From: Acidobacteriota bacterium
GTDB taxonomy: Bacteria; Acidobacteriota; Terriglobia; Versatilivoradales; Versatilivoraceae
DNA: 8,218 nt
NCBI GenBank assembly: GCA_028875135.1
Contig: JAPPFQ010000165.1
Span: forward strand, 1 to 8,218
Direction of reading: 5' to 3'
Positions 1 through 6,462 of the stretch are shown one piece after another. Both the position numbers and the translations under genes were made by a program. Every line of letters starts with the position of its first letter. The first letter of the stretch is position 1. The notes below the pieces were generated by a model, which was not told the DNA's origin, searched no databases, and saw only the letters and a list, made by a program, of their open reading frames with translations.

Positions 1-258
1 CCCCAGGGCCAGCAGCGCCGAGCGGCGCGCGGCAATACGCTCGGTTACGAAACCGGAGGCGAACAGTGCCACCATGACTCCCACGGAAAAGAAGGACTGG
101 ATCTGACCCCTTTGTTGAAAGTCCAACCGGAAAGTCTCGGCAAAGCTTTCGAAGAGTACCGGCAGCAGGTTGATGGTCACCCCTTGCTGGAAGGCCATCA
201 CGAAGATGAAGATCAGCAGGGTCCGACGTCGCGGGTCCGCCGTGAGTTGGGTCGTCAT
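1..258 (-). CDS. MFS transporter, N-terminal part (runs off left edge)
   Basis: The reverse strand from the ATG at 256-258 stays open for 86 codons to the window edge, so only the N-terminus is visible. It starts MTTQLTADPRRR, a short polar and basic cytoplasmic head. A hydrophobic segment follows at about residues 13-35 (LLIFIFVMAFQQGVTINLLP), and a second at about 53-68 (SFFSVGVMVALFASGF). Directly after it comes GFVTERIAARRS, which fits the position and character of the MFS loop 2-3 'motif A' (G-x3-D/E-R-x-G/A-R-R). The family is a 12-helix secondary transporter of the inner membrane; the substrate cannot be inferred from two helices. I see no convincing Shine-Dalgarno sequence upstream of the ATG. 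That upstream DNA is the coding remnant of an unrelated gene on the opposite strand, so expression may be altered. Family call fairly sure, function unknown. Confidence 0.72.
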   Translation of the reverse strand, partial: MTTQLTADPRRRTLLIFIFVMAFQQGVTINLLPVLFESFAETFRLDFQQRGQIQSFFSVGVMVALFASGFVTERIAARRSALLALG

Positions 259-260
259 GG

Positions 261-443
261 GTGTGTTTACGAAACAGAGTGCTGAAGCTCGACCTGCAGG
301 GACGTGTGCTGGGTGCTCTCGGCCAGCCGGGAAAGGGGCCGGGGCAGGTGTCCGAGTCTCACCACCTTGCTCTGGGCAAGGCCGGCGAACTCTACGTAGC
401 CGAAGTGGTCGGCTGGCGGGTTCAGAAGTTCTTGCTCAAGTAA
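261..443 (+). pseudogene. C-terminal remnant of an NHL-repeat / six-bladed β-propeller protein
   Basis: The reading frame has recognisable homology from about 273 (NRVLKLDLQGRVLG) to the TAA at 441-443. It contains one and a half NHL-type blades: NRVLKLDLQGRVLGALGQPG, then GPGQVSESHHLALGKAGELYVAEVVGWRVQKFLLK. The pattern 'xGxLYVAEVxxxRVQKF' ending a few residues before the stop is the usual C-terminus of peptidyl-α-hydroxyglycine α-amidating-lyase-like β-propeller proteins, which are normally about 300 residues or more. Here only about 57 residues remain. In the same frame a stop codon lies at 243-245, and no propeller sequence is visible further upstream in any frame, where the transporter lies on the other strand. 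The only in-frame start is a GTG at 261 without a ribosome site. I therefore call it a 5'-truncated, non-functional gene end. Its 3' end overlaps the 3' end of the convergent radical SAM gene by 8 bp. Confidence 0.66.
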
Positions 444-2142
444 GCCTGGATTGAGTGGGGACGGATTCTCGACGCGGCTCCTCTCCTTCCCCGAGGGACT
501 CCGAAGCCTTCCAGACCGGCGCTTCCCTGACCATTCCCTTGAGGTCGTTTTCGCGCAATACCCCTGATGCGCCCCCCGCCGGAGTCTGTGGGAGCGCCGG
601 CGCCGGCGGTTTTCGGCGAGCCCTGCGCTGTTTCCTGACCCCCTGATACACCAGGTTCCCAATCGTGCTGTAATTCCGGGCCAGGAGCTTGATCCACGCC
701 CAGCGGGTCAACTGCGGGAAGTAGATGCCTCGGAAGAGCAGGCGCGCCACAAAGTGCATGACCTGATACCCGTAGGATTTCCGGTTGCGGAGCAGCCAGT
801 CCTGTGCCCTGCGGAAAGCTCGTGGGTTGTAGCAGTGTTCCCAGGCTCGGCGAACCTCATCTTCCGCCTGGTCCGCCGAAAGGCCCTTGGGGAGATAGGC
901 GGCCTTGAAGGCCTGGAAGTCCAGCCAATGTTCCGGCCGGGTCAGCCGCCCCTCGCGTTGCAAGCGGTCGTACAGGGGTGTGGCCGGGTAAGGGGTGAGA
1001 ATCCCGAAGACCGGCAGTCCCGGAGGCCAGCCGTCGACCTGGCGGTAGGTGTTTTCCGAGACGCCCTGGCGATCCCCCTCCATGCCGAAGATGAAGGAAG
1101 TGATGGCATAGAGTTCGTACTTGGCCAGCAGATTCAGGATTTCCGCATACTCGCCGGGCTTGTTGAACGACTTGTTGGCGACTTTGAGGCTGTCGGCATC
1201 GATGGACTCCAGTCCCATGAAGATCCAGCGGCCGCCGCTTTCCGCAATGAGCCGCACCAGCTCTTCGTCGCGCAACAGGTTCATGCTGATCTGAGCAATC
1301 CAGGGAACACAGGCATCCTGGGCGATCATGTCGCGCAGAAGGGATTTGGTCCGCTTGCGGTTGATGGCGAAGTTGTCGTCAATGAAGAAGACACTGACCA
1401 GTGCATTCCTTTCCTTGGCCAAGGCCTTCAGGCAGAGCAGCTCGTCGATGACGTTCTGGTTGTCGCGGAAGCGAATCTGGTCTCCGAAGAATCCGGTCAC
1501 GGTGCAGAACTCACAGCCGTAGGGGCAGCCCCGGCCCGATTCCACGGGCACCACGTAGAGCTCGTCATAGCCCAGTCCCAGCTTCTTGAGCATCCGCTTG
1601 GCTGTGGAAGGCACGAATCGCATGAGATCGAAAAGCGAGAGGTCGATCCGGTCCCACCTCACCTGCGGATAGTTCTTGAGACTCGGCTTGACATCCTTAC
1701 CGTCGATGACGGCGGGCTGGTAGAACTGCTGCAAGGTTCCTGCGGCCGCATCCCGCACCACCAGAGGCCAGGTGTCGTCCGCTTCTCCCAACACCACCGC
1801 GTCGGCGTATTGAGGATGACCGGTGAGGCCCAGGGGCTCGTTGGGGACTTCGGTCACGTGCGGACCTCCCATCACGATCGGCACGTTTGTTTCCCGTCGA
1901 ATCGCTGCCGCCATGCTATAAGCCTTTTGGGCCATTCGGGTCATGAAGCCCATGCCCACCAGACTTACATCGTTCTGAACGATGAAGTCGACCAACTCCC
2001 GGGCACTCAGGTGACGCACATTGCCGTCGATGATGCTGACCCGATGTTCCTTCGGCGTCAGTCTCTGCAGGACGAAGGGCCAAAGTTGCGGAACAAAGTT
2101 GTTGGTCACCTGGTTGTCAGGCACGTACAGGAGAATATGCAT
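436..2142 (-). CDS. B12-binding-domain radical SAM protein
   Basis: Complete 568-residue protein. The ATG at 2140-2142 is preceded by AAGAAGG (plus strand 2150-2156) with a 7-nt gap; the stop is TGA at 436-438. Residues 1-150 look like a B12-binding (Rossmann) domain: a MHILLYVPDN first strand, VSLVGMGFMTRMAQKAY near 59-75, and IVMGGPHVTEVP at 89-100. The radical SAM core begins near 195 with the [4Fe-4S] motif CPYGCEFC (Cys206, Cys210, Cys213), inside VESGRGCPYGCEFCTVTGF. FFIDDNFAINRKR (252-264) and FMGLESIDADSL (308-319) are further core signatures. The family catalyses radical methylations and rearrangements on lipids, cofactors or natural products; the substrate here cannot be read. The cobalamin motif DxHxxG is not seen: the expected place reads DGNVRH (39-44), so base-off His ligation is doubtful. 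The last 65 residues are Arg/Pro/Glu-rich and look disordered. It is monocistronic here, with no biosynthetic partner visible. Confidence 0.9.
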   Translation of the reverse strand: MHILLYVPDNQVTNNFVPQLWPFVLQRLTPKEHRVSIIDGNVRHLSARELVDFIVQNDVSLVGMGFMTRMAQKAYSMAAAIRRETNVPIVMGGPHVTEVPNEPLGLTGHPQYADAVVLGEADDTWPLVVRDAAAGTLQQFYQPAVIDGKDVKPSLKNYPQVRWDRIDLSLFDLMRFVPSTAKRMLKKLGLGYDELYVVPVESGRGCPYGCEFCTVTGFFGDQIRFRDNQNVIDELLCLKALAKERNALVSVFFIDDNFAINRKRTKSLLRDMIAQDACVPWIAQISMNLLRDEELVRLIAESGGRWIFMGLESIDADSLKVANKSFNKPGEYAEILNLLAKYELYAITSFIFGMEGDRQGVSENTYRQVDGWPPGLPVFGILTPYPATPLYDRLQREGRLTRPEHWLDFQAFKAAYLPKGLSADQAEDEVRRAWEHCYNPRAFRRAQDWLLRNRKSYGYQVMHFVARLLFRGIYFPQLTRWAWIKLLARNYSTIGNLVYQGVRKQRRARRKPPAPALPQTPAGGASGVLRENDLKGMVREAPVWKASESLGEGEEPRRESVPTQSRLT

Positions 2143-2206
2143 CGTGGTCCCTTCTTGATCGGTTCCGTCTCGGCTCTGCTTCAGTGAATCCCGGCAGGGC
2201 GCTCAT

Positions 2207-2235
2207 TCCGTATCCTTAACGGCAGTGGTTGTAAA
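2207..2235 (-). promoter_or_regulatory. Weak candidate promoter for the radical SAM gene
   Basis: Read on the minus strand, TTTACA (plus strand 2230-2235) is followed after 17 bp by TACGGA (2207-2212). The -35 matches the σ70 consensus well, but the -10 matches poorly. It would give a leader of roughly 60 nt to the ATG at 2142. This is suggestive only. Confidence 0.2.
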
Positions 2236-2262
2236 GCCGCCAGCCGATTACCGACGCAGAGT

Positions 2263-2313
2263 CACGGAGGGTGCTGTCTGCGGGCCGGTGGCGCGCAGAT
2301 TACCTCCCCCGTG
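2263..2313. other. Imperfect two-part stem-loop in the intergenic gap
   Basis: An outer stem pairs CACGGAGG (2263-2270) with CCT plus CCGTG (2303-2305, 2309-2313), leaving three bulged C. An inner perfect 6-bp stem pairs TCTGCG (2277-2282) with CGCAGA (2294-2299). There are fourteen pairs in all, with no T-run after either side, so it is not an obvious intrinsic terminator. In such GC-rich DNA it may arise by chance. Confidence 0.25.
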
Positions 2314-2551
2314 GTGTAACCTCTCGATTGGTGCGGGTCATATTACCCCATCCGGTCGCAGATGCGAAACAACTCCTCAACAGTCGTGCAACTTTCCGGG
2401 GGAAACCCGGTGTCGAGCTTTGCCGGTCACCGCGTCGCCGGGGGTTCCCGTCTTGGCGGCCCGGCTTGGGCTTGGGTGACTGCTATTGGGAGGTGAGTGG
2501 TGTGGTAGGATCAGGAGTTTCGGAGAGGCAATTGACGCCTGGAAAGAGCCC

Positions 2552-3733
2552 ATGAAAATCGAGGACATCGAGGTCATCAACCTGCGCTATGAGATCCCGC
2601 CCGAGCAGCGAACGTCCTATGCCGGAGGAGAGCTGACGGGTCGCCTGACCTCCCTGGTTCGGGTCACGGCCAGTGACGGAAAGGTGGGCTGGGGTTCGGC
2701 CTACAGTCATCCGGAGCTGGTGAGGATCGTCATCGAGGATCACCTCAAGCCCCTGCTGCTTGGGGATGATCCCAGGGAGGTGGAAGCCCTGTGGTCCAAG
2801 ATGTACCAGGCCACCCGCTGGTACGGGAGAAAGGGAGCGGCCCTGTCGGCCCTGGGGGCGCTGGATATCGCCTTTTGGGACCTGAGAGGGAAGGCCCTGG
2901 GCAAGACCGTGCAGGAACTGTTGGGGGGCTCCAGGGACAGGGTGCCCGCCTATGCCAGCGCGCTGCTGTGGACGGACAGTCTGGAGTCGCTGGGCGGAGA
3001 GGCGGCAGGCTACGTGGACCAGGGCTACCGCCGGGTGAAGATGCGGCTGGGCAAGGACGAAGACTACGACGTGGCCTCGGTCCGGACCGTGCGCCAGGCG
3101 GTGGGGCCCGCCGTGGACGTGATCGTGGACGCCTCCATGCGCTACAGCCTGGAGGTGGCGCGGCGGATGGGGACGGTCCTGGAGGAGAACCGTGTCTTCT
3201 GGTACGAAGAGCCCTTCGAGCCCGAGGACATCGACAACTATGTCGCCTTGCGGCGGCATTGCAAGGTCCCGGTGGCCGCCGGTGAAAACGAGTTCGGACT
3301 CCAGGGATTCCGGGAACTGCTCAGGGCCGGAGCCCTGGATGTGGTCCAGCCCGATGCCTGTCGTGCGGGCGGCATCAGCGAGTGCCATCGGGTCGGACAG
3401 TTGGCGCAGGAACACGGGGCCCGGGTCGCCACTCACACCTGGAGCGACGCCCTGGCCTTGACGGCCAACATGCACGTCGTCGCCGCTCTCCCCAACGGCA
3501 TCACGGTAGAAGTGGACCGAACCGGCAATCCCTTCATCGACGACCTGCTGGCGGAGCCCCACCGGATCGAAGACGGCTGCTTCCGGTTTCCCAAAGCTCC
3601 CGGCCTGGGGGTTGACCTGAACGAAGCGGTCATTCGGCGCTGGACAATGCCTGCCGGCCAACGGCTGCCCACCGGGGCCTACTCCGACATGTCCTTCGGC
3701 AAGCAATACTGGGTTTTCCGGGAACCCTATTGA
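2552..3733 (+). CDS. Mandelate racemase / muconate lactonizing (enolase superfamily) enzyme
   Basis: A 393-residue protein, normal for the superfamily. The ATG at 2552 (MKIEDIEVINLRY, a typical N-terminal strand) is preceded by GGAAAG at 2541-2546. An in-frame GTG at 2486 would only add 22 residues of non-homologous leader. Residues 1-125 form the α+β capping domain; about 130-360 form the TIM barrel. Expected catalytic positions are present: Lys163 in VKMRLG, metal ligands Asp193 (IVDAS), Glu219 (WYEEPF) and Glu245 (AGENEF), then Asp268 (QPDACRAGG) and His295 (ATHTWSD) as the His-Asp general-base dyad of the mandelate-racemase subgroup. The second barrel base is Arg165 instead of Lys, and the usual Asn two after the first metal Asp is Ser195. 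Retained His-Asp plus KxR suggests a sugar-acid dehydratase or related Mg-dependent α-proton abstraction; the true substrate is unknown. It lies 61 bp before the M81 gene and is probably co-transcribed with it. Confidence 0.9.
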   Translation: MKIEDIEVINLRYEIPPEQRTSYAGGELTGRLTSLVRVTASDGKVGWGSAYSHPELVRIVIEDHLKPLLLGDDPREVEALWSKMYQATRWYGRKGAALSALGALDIAFWDLRGKALGKTVQELLGGSRDRVPAYASALLWTDSLESLGGEAAGYVDQGYRRVKMRLGKDEDYDVASVRTVRQAVGPAVDVIVDASMRYSLEVARRMGTVLEENRVFWYEEPFEPEDIDNYVALRRHCKVPVAAGENEFGLQGFRELLRAGALDVVQPDACRAGGISECHRVGQLAQEHGARVATHTWSDALALTANMHVVAALPNGITVEVDRTGNPFIDDLLAEPHRIEDGCFRFPKAPGLGVDLNEAVIRRWTMPAGQRLPTGAYSDMSFGKQYWVFREPY

Positions 3734-3785
3734 GTCCTCCGGGGAGAATCTCAGCGGCCCATTGACGGAGGATTCCGGCCGGGAT

Positions 3786-3789
3786 GGAG
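3786..3789 (+). promoter_or_regulatory. Ribosome binding site deciding a GTG start
   Basis: GGAG sits 5 nt upstream of the GTG at 3795. The longer in-frame alternative, TTG at 3762, has no purine-rich site in front of it and would add 11 residues unlike the family. This supports the GTG as the start of the M81 gene. Confidence 0.6.
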
Positions 3790-3794
3790 CATTT

Positions 3795-5339
3795 GTGGCG
3801 CGCTCATCACGTCTTCGCATCGCCATCGGCGGAATTTTTCAGGAGACCAGTCAGTTCCTGACCACCCGGACCGAACTGGACCTCTGGAAGAACACCTATA
3901 TCCACCACGGTAACGACCTGCTTCAACTGGCCGGAACCGACTGCGAGAATGCCGGCATGCTTGCAGTCTGCGAGGCAGAGGGGGCTCGGGCGGTCCCGCT
4001 GGTGGCGGCCCGCTGCGTGTCCGGCGGGCCCAGCACCGACGACTGCTACCGGACGCTCAAGCAGTCCCTCCTCTCCCCCCTGCGGAAAGCCGGTCGGGTG
4101 GACGGCGTCCTGCTGGCGCTCCACGGGTCGATGACGACGGTTTCCGAGGATGACCCGGAAGGTGACCTGCTCCAGGCCGTCCGCAGGATTGTCGGGCACA
4201 AAGTCCCCGTCGTCGCCACCCTGGACATGCATGCCCACGTCACCCGGCGCATGGTCCGACAGGCCTCCGGACTGGTGGCCTTCACCCGCTACCCCCACGA
4301 CGACTCCTTCACCACCGGGGAGCGGGCCGCCCAATTGCTTTTCCGCCTGCTTCGAGGCCGGGAGAAGCCCGTCGCCGCCATGGCCAAGGTCCCGGTGCTG
4401 ACCAGCGGCATCCACGGCATGACCTTCGGCGATGCTCCCATGGCGCACCTGACCCGACGCGCCCGGGAGATGGAACAGGATCCCGCAATCCTGTCGGTCT
4501 CGGTGTTCGGGGTGCACCCCTACAACGACCTGCCCGGGCTGGGTTCGGGCGGGTTGGTCATCAGCGACCACGACCCCAGGCTGGCCCGGCGCCTGGCCCG
4601 GACACTGGCCGAGGAGTACTGGGATAACCGGCACCGATTGGAATGCGGATTGATGACAGTTGCCGAAGCGGTGGATCGAGGGCGGCGAATCCCCGGGGGG
4701 CCGGTGCTTCTGGTCGATACCGCGGACTGCACCGGAGGAGGCGCGGCCGGGGACAGTGTCTCCCTGCTCAAGGAGTTGACCCGGATCGGAGTGGAGGAGC
4801 CGACCCTGTTGACGGTGGTGGACCCGGAAGCGGCCGGCGCCTGTTTTCAGGCCGGGACCGGCCGCGGGGTCCGGCTGCTGCTGGGCCACAAGCTGGACCC
4901 GCGTTGGGGAGAGCCCCTGCCGGTAGAGGGCCGGGTGGCGCGATTGCTGGACGGCGCCTTCGTCTATTCCGGAGGAATCTACGGGGGCACCCCGGCTTCC
5001 ATGGGGCCTTCGGCCGTTTTGAGGATTGGCGCCTTCCAGGTGCTGGTAACCTCCAGGCCCACCTACGAATGGAAGACCGAGCAGTTCGAGGCCGCCGGCC
5101 TGGATCCGCTTCAGGCCAAGTTCATCGGCGTCAAGAACCCCATGAACTACAACATCGCCTATGCCGGAATCTCCAAGGGAGCCCTGGTGGTGGACACTCC
5201 GGGACCGACGCCGGCCTCGGTGCGCCATCTCCCCTACCGGCGGATGAAACGCCCCTTCTTCCCGCTGGACCCGGACATTTCCGGGCTGCAGCCCACCGTT
5301 TTCCTGTCGGAACCCCCGCCCTCGTTGGACTGGGATTGA
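3795..5339 (+). CDS. M81 family metallopeptidase (MlrC / microcystinase-C-like)
   Basis: A 514-residue protein from a GTG start, the usual size of the M81/MlrC family. The N-terminal (DUF1485-type) domain shows GIFQETSQF (13-21), ALHGSM (108-113), the metal motif DMHAHVT (144-150) and RYPHDD (165-170). The Asp/His of DMH and the His of YPHDD are the likely zinc ligands. The C-terminal MlrC domain shows DTADCTGGGAAGD (308-320), the family's Gly-rich loop, then VTSRPTYEWKTEQF and VKNPMNYNIAYAG (418-458). No signal peptide is seen, so it should be cytoplasmic. MlrC is named after microcystin degradation (cleaving linear tetrapeptide products), but most M81 members have no known substrate, and nothing here points to microcystin. 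The family's frequent HE in 'GxxHETNTF' reads QE here. The neighbouring enolase-superfamily gene suggests a joint catabolic role on a small amide or hydroxy acid; this is inference. Confidence 0.9.
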   Translation: MARSSRLRIAIGGIFQETSQFLTTRTELDLWKNTYIHHGNDLLQLAGTDCENAGMLAVCEAEGARAVPLVAARCVSGGPSTDDCYRTLKQSLLSPLRKAGRVDGVLLALHGSMTTVSEDDPEGDLLQAVRRIVGHKVPVVATLDMHAHVTRRMVRQASGLVAFTRYPHDDSFTTGERAAQLLFRLLRGREKPVAAMAKVPVLTSGIHGMTFGDAPMAHLTRRAREMEQDPAILSVSVFGVHPYNDLPGLGSGGLVISDHDPRLARRLARTLAEEYWDNRHRLECGLMTVAEAVDRGRRIPGGPVLLVDTADCTGGGAAGDSVSLLKELTRIGVEEPTLLTVVDPEAAGACFQAGTGRGVRLLLGHKLDPRWGEPLPVEGRVARLLDGAFVYSGGIYGGTPASMGPSAVLRIGAFQVLVTSRPTYEWKTEQFEAAGLDPLQAKFIGVKNPMNYNIAYAGISKGALVVDTPGPTPASVRHLPYRRMKRPFFPLDPDISGLQPTVFLSEPPPSLDWD

Positions 5340-5366
5340 GCCCCGGCAATGGACCGCAAATAAGGG

Positions 5367-5395
5367 TTGAAGTCGCGGGGCCGGTCGCGTATGGT
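5367..5395 (+). promoter_or_regulatory. Candidate σ70-type promoter of the dehydrogenase operon
   Basis: TTGAAG (5367-5372) and TATGGT (5390-5395) are separated by exactly 17 bp. Each hexamer matches the consensus at four of six positions, including the most conserved first bases. Transcription would start near 5402, giving a leader of about 90 nt before the E1α ATG. Its location in the only sizeable gap between the M81 gene and the E1α gene supports an independent transcription unit. Confidence 0.45.
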
Positions 5396-5418
5396 TGCCC
5401 TCTATCTTGTCTGCGATG

Positions 5419-5454
5419 GGGATCCGCCGGCGCCCGCTTTTGCGAAGCGGTCCC
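5419..5454 (+). promoter_or_regulatory. Leader inverted repeat with two alternative hairpins
   Basis: Inner form: CCGCTT (5434-5439) pairs perfectly with AAGCGG (5445-5450) around a TTGCG loop. Alternative form: GGGA plus CCGC (5419-5422, 5424-5427, one bulged T) pairs with GCGGTCCC (5447-5454). Both use the same GCGG arm, so they exclude each other. The element lies between the candidate promoter and the E1α ribosome site. It could be an RNA switch or attenuator, a DNA operator, or chance in GC-rich sequence. There is no T-run downstream. Confidence 0.3.
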
Positions 5455-5478
5455 GTCTTGGTGTCTGATCCAGTAAAC

Positions 5479-5486
5479 GGGAGGAA
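5479..5486 (+). promoter_or_regulatory. Strong ribosome binding site fixing the E1α start
   Basis: GGGAGGAA lies 7 nt before the ATG at 5494. This rules out the upstream in-frame codon at 5395, which would start the protein inside the candidate -10 box and add 33 non-homologous residues. Confidence 0.75.
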
Positions 5487-5493
5487 TCAGGTC

Positions 5494-6462
5494 ATGAACC
5501 TCAGCCAGGACCAGCTTCGGTCCATGTACCGGACCATGGTGTCCATCCGAAACTTCGAGGAAACCGTCAAGCAGGCCTTTGCCAAGGGCCATATTCCCGG
5601 ATTCGTGCACCTCTACGTGGGCGAGGAGGCCATTGCCACCGGTGTCTGCAGCGCCTTGCGGTCCAGCGATACCATCACCAGCACCCATCGGGGGCACGGA
5701 CACTGCATCGCCAAGGGCTGCGATATGAACTCGATGATGGCCGAGATCTATGGAAAGGCCACCGGGCTGTGCAAGGGCAAGGGCGGGTCCATGCACATCG
5801 CCGACGTGGGCAAGGGCATGTTGGGCGCCAATGGGATCGTAGGCGGGGGTCCGCCCCTGGCCTGCGGCGCCGGTCTGACCTCGGTGGTGACCGGCAGCGG
5901 GGACGTCTGCGCCTGCTTCTTCGGGGACGGCGCCTGCGAACAGGGAACCTTCCACGAAAGCGCCAACCTGGCGGCCATCTGGAATCTACCGGTCATCTTC
6001 GTGGCCGAGAACAACGGCTATGCCCAGAGCACCCCGGCCAGTTATCACTGCGCCATCGAGAACATCGCCGAGCGGGCGGCCAGTTACGGCATCCCGGGGG
6101 CCGTGGTCGACGGCACCGACGTCTTCGCCGTGCATGAAGCCGCCGTGGAGGCGGTCAAGCGAGCCCGGGCCGGACAGGGGCCCAGCCTGCTGGAGTGCAA
6201 GACCTATCGCCACCACGGCCACTTCGAAGGGGACCAGCAGACCTACAAGGATGATCTCTACAAGAGCGTGTCCCAGGGCAAGGATTCCATCAGGGATTTC
6301 CGGGCCCTGGTCACCCAGCACGGCTGGTTCACGTCGGAGGAGCTGGATGCCATCGACCAGGAGGCCAGGCAAGCCGTTGAAGAAGCGCTGGCCTACGCCG
6401 AATCCAGTCCCTTGCCCCAGGTGGAAGAGGTCACCAGCGACGTCTACGTCAGTTACCCCTAG
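5494..6462 (+). CDS. acoA: Thiamine-diphosphate dehydrogenase E1 component, α subunit (acetoin dehydrogenase type)
   Basis: A 322-residue protein of normal AcoA/PdhA length. Conserved E1α blocks run in order: GFVHLYVGEEAIATG (36-50), STHRGHGHCIAKG (63-75), EIYGKATGLCKGKGGSMH (84-101), GMLGANGIVGGG (108-119), and the thiamine-diphosphate/Mg motif GDG (144-146) through ENN (172-174). The C-terminal active-site loop reads TYRHHGHFEGDQQTY (237-251). With the β subunit it forms the α2β2 E1 that decarboxylates or cleaves the substrate and passes the acyl or acetyl group to the E2 lipoyl arm, in the cytoplasm. E1α is close in sequence between acetoin dehydrogenase, pyruvate dehydrogenase and related complexes. 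The acetoin label rests on GKGGSMH-type similarity and mostly on the hydrolase-type E2 two genes on. Alternative: pyruvate or branched 2-oxoacid E1α. It is first gene of its operon, with the E1β start 51 bp beyond its stop. Confidence 0.88.
   Translation: MNLSQDQLRSMYRTMVSIRNFEETVKQAFAKGHIPGFVHLYVGEEAIATGVCSALRSSDTITSTHRGHGHCIAKGCDMNSMMAEIYGKATGLCKGKGGSMHIADVGKGMLGANGIVGGGPPLACGAGLTSVVTGSGDVCACFFGDGACEQGTFHESANLAAIWNLPVIFVAENNGYAQSTPASYHCAIENIAERAASYGIPGAVVDGTDVFAVHEAAVEAVKRARAGQGPSLLECKTYRHHGHFEGDQQTYKDDLYKSVSQGKDSIRDFRALVTQHGWFTSEELDAIDQEARQAVEEALAYAESSPLPQVEEVTSDVYVSYP

Larger units (their letters stand above)
2143..2551. other. 409-bp intergenic region between divergent genes
   Basis: This gap lies between the starts of the divergent radical SAM and enolase-superfamily genes, so it should hold promoters for both. 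Open frames here (for example 2225-2479 and 2271-2555 on the plus strand) lack ribosome sites and protein-like composition, so I reject them as genes. I found no tRNA, riboswitch core or insertion sequence. Besides the two elements listed separately, there is a perfect 5-bp hairpin, CCGGG-GGAAA-CCCGG, at 2396-2410. No convincing -35/-10 pair for the rightward gene was found; TAGGAT at 2506-2511 could be a -10 but has no partner at the right distance. Confidence 0.6.

Noticed and set aside
754..2187. Long plus-strand open frame of 477 codons
   Set aside because: It lies entirely opposite the radical SAM gene, whose motifs are unmistakable. It is a codon-bias artefact of GC-rich DNA, with no motif of its own.
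2330..2400. GGGGTAATATGACCCGC on the minus strand resembles the 3' part of a thiamine-pyrophosphate riboswitch
   Set aside because: The required CTGAGA block and the rest of the aptamer are missing, and it points to the radical SAM gene, not to the thiamine-diphosphate enzyme.
2486..2551. Longer start (GTG at 2486) for the enolase-superfamily gene
   Set aside because: The extra 22 residues do not resemble the family's N-terminus, while the ATG at 2552 gives the typical first strand and has a purine-rich site in front.
2225..2555. Small plus-strand frames in the intergenic gap
   Set aside because: No ribosome site, no recognisable protein features and Arg/Pro/Gly-biased composition. The overlapping frames contradict each other.
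2483..3826. Minus-strand open frame of 447 codons
   Set aside because: Antisense shadow of the enolase-superfamily gene; Gly/His/Pro/Gln-rich low-complexity protein without recognisable domains.
3807..5228. Minus-strand open frame of 473 codons
   Set aside because: Antisense shadow of the M81 gene with the same Gly/Gln/His bias and no domain signature.
5340..5366. Possible terminator after the M81 gene
   Set aside because: No stable stem followed by a T-run was found between the stop at 5339 and the candidate promoter.
4643..5476. Plus-strand 277-codon frame overlapping the M81 gene
   Set aside because: Out of frame with the M81 protein, Arg/Gly/Ala/Pro-rich, no homology; a shadow frame.
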